A stretch of 20,282 nt of DNA. Source: Pseudomonadota bacterium. GTDB lineage: Bacteria; Pseudomonadota; Gammaproteobacteria; Xanthomonadales; Xanthomonadaceae. The stretch spans positions 1-20,282 of the forward strand of contig JAEXBT010000108.1 in assembly GCA_023393895.1 (NCBI GenBank), in the 5' to 3' direction. The number at the start of each line of letters is the position of its first letter. The stretch's first letter is position 1. Below, piece by piece: positions 1 through 5,930 of the stretch. The notes under the pieces were generated by a model that was not told the DNA's origin, did not search any database, and saw only the letters and a list, made by a program, of their open reading frames with translations. Made by a program: the position numbers and the translations under genes.

Positions 1-1
1 C

Positions 2-337
2 GACGACATGCGCGCGCACCTGGACGCACTCGCGTCCCCCGGCTTCCTGCGCGATACCCCGGCCGATGCGCTGGCGGAGCTGCCGCGCTACCTCAAGGCC
101 CTGGCATTGCGAGCCGAGCGTGCGCAGCGCGATCCGCAGAAGGACCAGGCGCGGATGCTTGAGCTCAAGCCGTTCGCCGACGCGCTCGCCGCCGCGGCGC
201 CGGAGGATCCCGATGCGCAGGCGTTGCGATGGGACCTGGAGGAGTTGCGCGTGGCCACCTACGCGCAGGAACTGGGCGCCAAGGGTGGGGTATCGGCCAA
301 GAAGCTCGCCGCGCGCATCGCGCGGATGCGCGGGTGA
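2..337 (+). CDS. hrpA: ATP-dependent RNA helicase HrpA, C-terminal fragment
   Basis: This is the 3' end of a larger gene: the frame is open to the left edge, so the ATG at position 8 is probably internal. About 111 residues are visible. They are helical, and the last 50 (LEELRVATYAQELGAKGG, then a VSAKKL segment) match the conserved end of the DUF3418 region that closes HrpA, a DEAH-box RNA helicase implicated in mRNA processing and ribosome rescue. The helicase core lies outside the window, so the call rests on this tail alone. The gene ends only 9 bases before the stop codon of the convergent minus-strand gene, and no terminator hairpin is visible between them. Confidence 0.75.
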   Translation, partial: DDMRAHLDALASPGFLRDTPADALAELPRYLKALALRAERAQRDPQKDQARMLELKPFADALAAAAPEDPDAQALRWDLEELRVATYAQELGAKGGVSAKKLAARIARMRG

Positions 338-346
338 GTTCGCGGC

Positions 347-832
347 TTACTTGATGCGCTTGACCTTGGCGTTCACCGCGCGGTTGTCGACGCGCATGAA
401 CCAGCTGCTTCCGATCAGGCCCGGCCGCAGCTGCACGGTCGGGTTGTCCAGCTTCACGCCGTACATCCTGGCGTTGTCGGTCTGTTGCCAGACCTGTCCG
501 TTGTCGAGGGTGTAGGTCCTGCCGTGTTCGAAACCATTGAAACGGCCCACCAGCCGCGCTTCGAACGCTTCACCGGAGTTGAACAGGCCAAGGCCGCGGC
601 TGCTGTCTTCGCGACGCGCTTCAGCGACCGCCTTGCGCGACTCCTGCACCACCGCGCGGTTCAGCCAGGCATTCAGGCGGGCCAGTTCCTCTGCCGAGAG
701 CTTCTCCAGCCCCGCGTTGCGGAATTCCTCACGCGTCATCTGTTGTTCGATGGGCGTGCCTTCGCGCTCCTGCGCGTGCAGCGGAACGGATGCCAACAGG
801 AGAGCCGGGAGCAGCAGGTGCAAAGCGCGCAT
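347..832 (-). CDS. small secreted protein of unknown function
   Basis: The product has 161 residues. It begins with a good Sec signal peptide: MR, a hydrophobic stretch (about residues 3-17) and a likely cleavage after LHA (about residue 20). The mature protein is about 140 residues. It has a charged helical first half and a probable beta-rich second half with the phrases FEARLVGRFNGF, YTLDNGQVWQQ and PGLIGSSWFMRV, ending in the basic KVKRIK. Proteins with this DNGQVW and PGLIGSWF pattern recur as hypothetical proteins in xanthomonads (recalled, not searched). No catalytic motif is evident. The frame stays open upstream to 1450, but only the ATG at 832 gives a signal peptide and avoids overlap with relA. 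The gene is divergent from relA with a 52-base gap and convergent with hrpA. Periplasmic location is inferred; function is unknown. Confidence 0.85.
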   Translation of the reverse strand: MRALHLLLPALLLASVPLHAQEREGTPIEQQMTREEFRNAGLEKLSAEELARLNAWLNRAVVQESRKAVAEARREDSSRGLGLFNSGEAFEARLVGRFNGFEHGRTYTLDNGQVWQQTDNARMYGVKLDNPTVQLRPGLIGSSWFMRVDNRAVNAKVKRIK

Positions 833-860
833 GGGGGTTCCAATCGCCGGGGTTGCCGGT

Positions 861-866
861 AGTGTA
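861..866 (-). promoter_or_regulatory. possible -10 element for the secreted-protein gene
   Basis: On the minus strand the hexamer TACACT (4 of 6 matches to TATAAT, including the key TA...T positions) lies about 28 bases upstream of the ATG at 832, in the 52-base gap shared with relA. No good -35 hexamer is seen at the expected distance, which would fall inside the relA start region. It is the best candidate in the gap and is weak evidence only. Confidence 0.3.
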
Positions 867-884
867 GCCATACCCCACTGCTGA

Positions 885-3026
885 ATGCGCGAGCCACCCA
901 AGATCGCCGTGCCAGACGTTTCCGCACCCGCCATGGCCTCGTCGCCGCTCGCTTCTGCGGGGGGCGATCTGGGTGCATGGTTGCGGACCGTGTTGCCGGC
1001 GGATTGGCATGGCAACGCGCGCGCCAAGCTGCCTGACATACTCGTCCTGCTCGGTGAGCTCCAGTCCGATGACGAGATGACCGCGGCGGTAATCGTTGAT
1101 GCCGCCATGACCGACGGCGCGTGGAATGCGCAGGTGCCGTTGCCGGCCGCATTGCTGCCGCTGATCGAGGGGTTGGGTGCGGAAAGCCAGGTGCACGCGT
1201 TGCACGCCGAGCGCGGCGAGGGCGCCAACCCCGAGGGCCTGCGCCGCCTGCTGCTGGCGATGAGCCAGGACCTGCGGGTGGTGCCGATGATGCTGGCGAG
1301 GCATCTGGTCGCGCTCCGCGAGGCAGCGGCCGGCCCGGCCCCGGAAGCGCAGGCGATGGCGCGGTTGACCCGTGACATCCACGCCCCTTTGGCCAATCGC
1401 CTGGGCATCTGGCAGCTGAAGTGGGAACTGGAGGATCTCGCGTTCCGCATCCTCGAGCCACAGGCTTATCGCCGCATCGCCCGCCTCATGGATGACACCC
1501 GCAAGGGACGCGAGGCCTACATCGAGTCGGTGAGGGAGGCGCTTTCCGCGGCGCTCGCTAGTCACCAGATCCGCGCCGAAGTCGCCGGCCGCTCCAAGCA
1601 CCTGTACAGCGTGTGGCGCAAGATGCAGCGCAAGAACGTCCCTTTCGAGGGCCTGTACGACCTGCATGCGGTGCGCGTGCTGGTCGATGCAACCGCGGAC
1701 TGTTATGCCGCGCTTGGCGTGGTGCATGCGTTGTGGATGCCGGTGCCGGGTGAGTTCGACGACTACATCGCGCGGCCCAAGGCCAACGATTACCGTTCGC
1801 TGCACACCTGCGTGGCCGGACCCTACGGTCGCGTGGTGGAAGTGCAGATCCGCACCCGTGAGATGCATCGTCACGCCGAGCTGGGCGTGGCCGCGCACTG
1901 GCGCTACAAGGAGGGCGGCAGCGGCGATGCGGCGCTCGAGCGCAAGGTGGCCTGGATGCGCCGGCTGCTCGATTCCACGCGCGATGAGGGCGATGACGCG
2001 TTGCGCGCCGATCTGGACCAGGAACTGGTGGAGGAGCGCGTCTACGCACTCACGCCCAAGGGCGGCGTGGTGGACCTGCCGGTGGGCGCTACCCCGCTGG
2101 ACTTCGCCTACCGCGTGCATACCGACATCGGCCACCGCTGCCGCGGTGCCAAAGTGGATGGGCGCATCGTCCCGCTCGACCACAAGCTCGCGACCGGTGA
2201 GCGCGTCGAGATCCTGGTCAGCAAGACCGGGGAGCCACGCCGCGACTGGCTGCTGCCGGGCAATCGCTTCCTCGCCAGTCCGCGCTCGCGCGAGAAGGTG
2301 CGGGCCTGGTTTCGCAGGCTCGACCGCGAGCGCAACCAGCAGGCGGGGCGCGAAATCCTCGAGCGCGAACTCAAGCGCATGGGGCTGCTGGATGCCGACC
2401 TGGCTCCCGCATTGGCGCGCTTCCAGCTCGCCGATGTGGGTGAGCTGCATGTCCAGCTTGCGCTGGGTGAGCTGGGGCCGAGCCAGGTGGTGCGTGCACT
2501 TAATGATGCCCGCCGGCAGGCGGCCCCGGAATCGTCAGCGCCCGCGCAGGCCAGGCCTTCGGCCGGTCGGGCAGCGGCCAGCCCGGGCGTTTCCGCGGCT
2601 GGCGTCGACAACCTGCTGGCACACGTGGCGCGCTGCTGCCAGCCGTTGCCGGGCGAGCCGGTCACCGGTTACCTCACCCGCAGCCGTGGGCTGTCCATGC
2701 ATCGCGCTAACTGCCCGGCCCTGCGGCGCATGGCGATGCGCGAGCCGGAACGGGTGATGCCGATGGACTGGGGCGATGCGTCCCTGCGACAGGGTGTCGA
2801 CATCGTGGTGCGCGGCGTCGATCGCAAGGGCTGGCTACGTGATGTCAGCAACCAGATCGCGCAGGAAGGCGTGCTGGTGAAGTCGATCCATGGCGGGGGT
2901 GCTGCGCGCGATGGCCGTCAGCAGTTGGCGATCAGCGTCGAGGTGCACGACATCGCGCAGCTTTCGCAGTTGCTCGGCCGGCTGTCGGCCGTGCCCGGCG
3001 TCACCGAGGCGCGGCGTGCCGGGTGA
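885..3026 (+). CDS. relA: (p)ppGpp synthetase RelA
   Basis: RelA is the ribosome-associated GTP/GDP pyrophosphokinase that makes the stringent-response alarmone. The 713 residues show the full RSH layout. A degenerate HD region (about 30-180) lacks the HD and ED metal ligands, so hydrolase activity is not expected. The synthetase domain (about 225-345) has GRSKHLYSVWRKM, the RelA-type acidic EFDD at 290-293 (bifunctional enzymes have RxKD) and KANDYRSLHT at 299-308. A TGS domain lies at about 384-446 and helical segments follow. The zinc-finger region has Cys584, Cys585, His606 and Cys610, and an ACT domain occupies about 638-710. An Ala/Pro-rich linker lies near 545-570. The start is uncertain: there is no clear Shine-Dalgarno before ATG 885, and GTG 909 or ATG 933 are possible. 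The domain order and EFDD make the identity firm. Confidence 0.95.
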   Translation: MREPPKIAVPDVSAPAMASSPLASAGGDLGAWLRTVLPADWHGNARAKLPDILVLLGELQSDDEMTAAVIVDAAMTDGAWNAQVPLPAALLPLIEGLGAESQVHALHAERGEGANPEGLRRLLLAMSQDLRVVPMMLARHLVALREAAAGPAPEAQAMARLTRDIHAPLANRLGIWQLKWELEDLAFRILEPQAYRRIARLMDDTRKGREAYIESVREALSAALASHQIRAEVAGRSKHLYSVWRKMQRKNVPFEGLYDLHAVRVLVDATADCYAALGVVHALWMPVPGEFDDYIARPKANDYRSLHTCVAGPYGRVVEVQIRTREMHRHAELGVAAHWRYKEGGSGDAALERKVAWMRRLLDSTRDEGDDALRADLDQELVEERVYALTPKGGVVDLPVGATPLDFAYRVHTDIGHRCRGAKVDGRIVPLDHKLATGERVEILVSKTGEPRRDWLLPGNRFLASPRSREKVRAWFRRLDRERNQQAGREILERELKRMGLLDADLAPALARFQLADVGELHVQLALGELGPSQVVRALNDARRQAAPESSAPAQARPSAGRAAASPGVSAAGVDNLLAHVARCCQPLPGEPVTGYLTRSRGLSMHRANCPALRRMAMREPERVMPMDWGDASLRQGVDIVVRGVDRKGWLRDVSNQIAQEGVLVKSIHGGGAARDGRQQLAISVEVHDIAQLSQLLGRLSAVPGVTEARRAG

Positions 3027-3036
3027 GGGTGGCGGA

Positions 3037-3042
3037 TAAACT
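3037..3042 (+). promoter_or_regulatory. possible -10 element before the SDR/glycosyltransferase cassette
   Basis: An AT-rich island, GGATAAACTG, stands out in the 43-base gap between the relA stop and the GTG at 3070. TAAACT (3037-3042) or the overlapping GATAAA each match 4 of 6 bases of TATAAT. The upstream -35 position is GC-rich and unconvincing. It could give the cassette its own promoter apart from relA. Confidence 0.25.
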
Positions 3043-3069
3043 GCAGCCTGGTGGACAGCCTCCCGTGTC

Positions 3070-3948
3070 GTGAACGATTCTTCCCCCACACCCTCCCGCG
3101 TCCTGCTGACCGGCGCGAGCAGCCAGCTGGGTCACGCCTTGCTGCGGCAGTTGGACGGGCAGCATGTGCACGTCCACGCGCTGAGCCGGCAGCCGGCCGG
3201 GGCCGGACTGGACTGGCTGGACTGGCTGGACTGGCACCGGGGCGACCTGCGCGAGGGTTGGCCTGCGATCGAGGCCGATGTCGCGATCAGCTTCGGTCCG
3301 CTGCAGGCCTTGGCCGATGCGCTCGCCGCGCTGCCAAAGGCTCCGGTGCGACGGCTGGTCGCAACGAGCTCGATGAGCGCGGAAAGCAAGCGCGACTCTC
3401 CGGTGGCGGAGGACCGCGCGCTCTCGCAATCGTTGCGGGATGCAGAAGCCGCACTGCGCACGCAATGTGAGCGCCTGGGGATCGGCTGGACGCTGCTGCG
3501 GCCGACGATGATCTGGGGCCTTGGCATCGACCGCAACCTGACGCCAGTGGCGCACAGGGCGATGCGCACGCGGCTGTTCCCGTGGCCAGTCGGGCGAGGA
3601 CTTCGCCAGCCGGTACACGCCGCCGATGTTGCGGAGGCCGCGTGGCGTGCATTGCATGACGATGCGGCGCTCGGGCAGGCCCTGGAGATCGGTGGTGGCG
3701 AGCGCCTGCCCATCGACGCCATGTTCAAGCGCGTGCGCGGCAGTCTGCCCGTGCGCACCCTGCCGGTGCCGGTGCCGCGCCCGCTGCTGGCGCTGGTGTC
3801 CGCGCTGCTGCCCGGGCTGCGTGGCGCGATCTCGCGCGTCGACCAGGATCTCGTCGCCGACAACACGCGACTGCAGGCGCTGCTTGGCATCGAGCCGCGT
3901 GGGTTCCGCCCGGTCGCGGCCAACTGGCGCGCGGAGCGCCAGCTTTGA
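3070..3948 (+). CDS. SDR-fold NAD(P)-binding protein, epimerase/dehydratase-like, atypical
   Basis: This 292-residue Rossmann-fold protein resembles the extended short-chain dehydrogenase (NAD-dependent epimerase/dehydratase) family. The nucleotide-binding loop is TGASSQLG at 14-21, in which the middle glycine of TGxxGxxG is replaced by serine. A later ATSSMSAES segment corresponds to the family's substrate-side strand, followed by LLRPTMIWG and a downstream PVHAADVAEA motif typical of epimerase-like SDRs. The usual catalytic YxxxK is not found in the expected helix (ALSQSLRDAEAAL), so it may bind a cofactor without classical SDR chemistry. The start is GTG 3070, which gives VLLTGAS at residue 11, a normal distance. 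An in-frame 9-base repeat encodes DWLDWLDW near residues 48-55. The stop overlaps the TTG start of the next gene, so translational coupling to the glycosyltransferases is likely. The substrate is unknown. Confidence 0.8.
   Translation: MNDSSPTPSRVLLTGASSQLGHALLRQLDGQHVHVHALSRQPAGAGLDWLDWLDWHRGDLREGWPAIEADVAISFGPLQALADALAALPKAPVRRLVATSSMSAESKRDSPVAEDRALSQSLRDAEAALRTQCERLGIGWTLLRPTMIWGLGIDRNLTPVAHRAMRTRLFPWPVGRGLRQPVHAADVAEAAWRALHDDAALGQALEIGGGERLPIDAMFKRVRGSLPVRTLPVPVPRPLLALVSALLPGLRGAISRVDQDLVADNTRLQALLGIEPRGFRPVAANWRAERQL
3211..3234 (+). repeat. 9-base in-frame tandem repeat in the SDR gene
   Basis: The unit GACTGGCTG occurs twice in full and is followed by a partial third copy (GACTGG). 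It encodes Asp-Trp-Leu, giving DWLDWLDW. Because the unit is a multiple of three, copy-number change would alter protein length but not the reading frame. Confidence 0.85.
3933..3936 (+). promoter_or_regulatory. ribosome binding site deciding a TTG start
   Basis: GGAG lies 8 bases before TTG 3945, an ideal spacing. The alternative in-frame ATG at 3963 has no purine-rich sequence at a suitable distance. This supports the unusual TTG start, which overlaps the TGA of the upstream gene. Confidence 0.55.
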
Positions 3949-4928
3949 ACGCTTCCGCCGACATGCGCTGCGCCGTGGTGCTGTGCACCTACAATGGCGA
4001 ACGGTTCCTGCCGGCGCAGCTGGAAAGCTTGCGTGCGCAATCGCGCCAGCCCGATGTCTACGTCCTGTCGGATGACGCATCATCAGACGGCACCTGGGGG
4101 TTGCTGCAGGGCTTCGCTGCCGATCGGCGCGCCGCCGGTGCCGAGGTGGTGCTCCACCGCAACCCGCAGAACGTGGGTTATGTGCGGCATTTCGAGGCGG
4201 CGCTGCAGCGCGCCGATGCCGAGGTGCTGTTCCCGTGCGACCAGGACGATGTCTGGCATCCCGGCAAGATCGCCCGCATGCTGGACGTGTTCCGGGCCCG
4301 GCCGCGCCTGCTGGTGCTGCATGGCGACGCGAGGCTGGTCGATGGGGAAGGGCGGCCAATTGGATCCGACTTGCTTGCAACACTTGATGTCGCCCCGCGC
4401 GAACTTGTTGCCATGCACGCAGGCCGCGCGTTCGAGGTGCTGCTGCGGCGGAACATCGTCACTGGTGCGGCGATGGCGCTGCGCCGAGAACTGCTTCCGC
4501 TTGCGTTGCCCGCGGCCGAAGGCTGGTCGCATGACGAGTGGCTGGCGATCATCGCCAGCATGCACGGCGAGGTGGACACGATGCCGGAGCCCGTCATCGA
4601 TTACCGGCAGCACGGTGGCAACCAGATCGGCGTGAGGCGGCGACAGGGCCTGGAGCGTGCGGGCGTGGGCGTGGGCCGCAGCGCGTTCATTCAGCGCGCA
4701 TTCCTGCGTGCCGAGGGACTGGCTGCGCACGTGTCGAGGGACGATGGACTCGCGAGCCATCGCCCGCAAGTGGAGGCCCGCCTGCGTCATGCGCGTGCGC
4801 GCGCCACGCTGCCGGCGGGATGGCTGCAGCGCACCTCCGTGGTCCTCGGGGAGTGGCTGAGCGGGCGTTACGCACGCTACGGCAATGGCCTGCGATCGCT
4901 CGCCGCGGACCTGCTGGGCGTGGATTGA
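3945..4928 (+). CDS. family 2 glycosyltransferase
   Basis: The product has 327 residues and a GT-A fold of family GT2. It opens with VVLCTYNGERFLPAQLESL (about 11-29), has the nucleotide-binding LSDDASSDGT (about 41-50), and the metal-binding DQD inside PCDQDDVWHPGKI (about 97-109). A later SHDEWLA segment probably carries the catalytic-region acid. The CDQDDVW form is typical of GT2 enzymes building O-antigen or other surface polysaccharides, some annotated as rhamnosyltransferases. No membrane segment is evident, so it should act on the cytoplasmic face. The start is taken as TTG 3945 because of the GGAG 8 bases upstream; ATG 3963 would shorten it by six residues. It overlaps both neighbours (TTGA at the front, TGATG at the end), which marks a translationally coupled cassette. 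Donor and acceptor sugars cannot be told from the sequence. Confidence 0.88.
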   Translation: MNASADMRCAVVLCTYNGERFLPAQLESLRAQSRQPDVYVLSDDASSDGTWGLLQGFAADRRAAGAEVVLHRNPQNVGYVRHFEAALQRADAEVLFPCDQDDVWHPGKIARMLDVFRARPRLLVLHGDARLVDGEGRPIGSDLLATLDVAPRELVAMHAGRAFEVLLRRNIVTGAAMALRRELLPLALPAAEGWSHDEWLAIIASMHGEVDTMPEPVIDYRQHGGNQIGVRRRQGLERAGVGVGRSAFIQRAFLRAEGLAAHVSRDDGLASHRPQVEARLRHARARATLPAGWLQRTSVVLGEWLSGRYARYGNGLRSLAADLLGVD

Positions 4929-5854
4929 TGCGTCATCCGTTAGCCATCGACGCGGTTCACGCGGTCATCGTGACCTACCAGCCGGACCTCGCCGCGCTGT
5001 CGGCGCAACTCGATCGCTTGCGTCCACAGGTGGGCGCCATCGTGATCGTCGACAACGCTTCCGAAGAAGCCACGCGCGTGCCACTGCGCGTGGCGGCGCG
5101 CGCGCTGCCGGCGCAGCTGATCGAGAACCCATCCAACCGGGGCGTTGCGGCCGCCCTGAACCAGGGCATTGCCGCCGCGCATTTGCTTGGCGCTGGGGCC
5201 GTGCTGCTGATGGATCAGGACAGCCTGCCCGCGGCAGACATGGTCCCGCGGCTGCTGGAGGGGCTTCGGGGCCTGCGTGAGGAAGGCGCGCAGGTGGCTG
5301 CGGTGGGCCCGGTGGCCGAGGACCTTCGCAACGGACAGGCCGCGCCGTTCGTGCGCGTGGGCTTGCCGCTCAACCACAAGATCGTCGCCGTAGCGGGAGA
5401 GCGGGTGCGCTGCGACTTCCTGATCACATCCGGTTGCCTGATTCCGATGCCCGTGCTGGACGCGGTCGGTGCGATGGACGAGGCCTTGTTCATCGACAAC
5501 GTGGATCTGGACTGGTCGTTCCGGGCGATGCGCGCCGGGTACACCCTGCATGGCATCGGCGATGCGCGCATGGGTCACAGTATTGGCGATGCACTGCGCG
5601 CGCTGCCGTTCGGTGCCAGTTTCGTCCATTCACCACGCCGGCTGTACTACATGATGCGCAACCGGATCCTGTTGTACCGGCGTCCGGCAACGCCGCGCGT
5701 CTGGGTGGCGCAGGATATCCCGCGCGCCTTGTTCAAGCTCCTGCGCTTCTCGTTGTTCGTCGAACCGCGTGGGCGCAATGCCCGGGCGATGCTGCAGGGG
5801 ATCGGCGATGGATTGCGCGGGCGCAGCGGTCCCAAACCCGACGCTGAAGGCTGA
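4928..5854 (+). CDS. family 2 glycosyltransferase, rhamnosyltransferase-like
   Basis: This 308-residue GT2 protein belongs to the RfbN/WbbL-like rhamnosyltransferase group. Its motifs are HAVIVTYQPD (11-20), IVIVDNAS (38-45), the NRGVAAALNQGI helix (70-81), the metal-binding MDQDS (95-99), TSGCLIP, and FIDNVDLDWSFRAMRAGY (about 185-202), whose acidic residues mark the acceptor or catalytic region. The C-terminal part is rich in Arg and aromatic residues (RRLYYMMRNRILLYRR), possibly a membrane-surface helix. The ATG at 4928 overlaps the preceding stop by one base. The SDR protein and two GT2 enzymes look like a small locus for surface glycan decoration. Rhamnose as the sugar is inferred from family resemblance; no dTDP-rhamnose synthesis genes are in the window. 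Confidence 0.88.
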   Translation: MRHPLAIDAVHAVIVTYQPDLAALSAQLDRLRPQVGAIVIVDNASEEATRVPLRVAARALPAQLIENPSNRGVAAALNQGIAAAHLLGAGAVLLMDQDSLPAADMVPRLLEGLRGLREEGAQVAAVGPVAEDLRNGQAAPFVRVGLPLNHKIVAVAGERVRCDFLITSGCLIPMPVLDAVGAMDEALFIDNVDLDWSFRAMRAGYTLHGIGDARMGHSIGDALRALPFGASFVHSPRRLYYMMRNRILLYRRPATPRVWVAQDIPRALFKLLRFSLFVEPRGRNARAMLQGIGDGLRGRSGPKPDAEG

Positions 5855-5888
5855 ACTTTTCCCACGCGGGAGGGCCGGGCATCTGGGC

Positions 5889-5894
5889 TAGACT
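5889..5894 (+). promoter_or_regulatory. possible -10 element upstream of mrcB
   Basis: TAGACT (4 of 6 matches to TATAAT, within GGGCTAGACTTCC) lies 36 bases before the mrcB ATG in the 76-base gap. The -35 position is GC-rich and does not match TTGACA. The gap suggests mrcB has its own promoter, but this element is only a weak candidate. Confidence 0.25.
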
Positions 5895-5930
5895 TCCGGC
5901 TTCCGCGATTTCGCCTGCGCCGCGCACTGA

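Noticed and set aside
833..1450. An N-terminal extension of the small secreted protein up to 1450
   Set aside because: It would overlap relA by more than 500 bases and bury the signal peptide inside the protein. The ATG at 832 is preferred.
729..2450. A 573-codon open frame on the minus strand opposite relA
   Set aside because: It overlaps both relA and the secreted-protein gene; only relA shows domain motifs.
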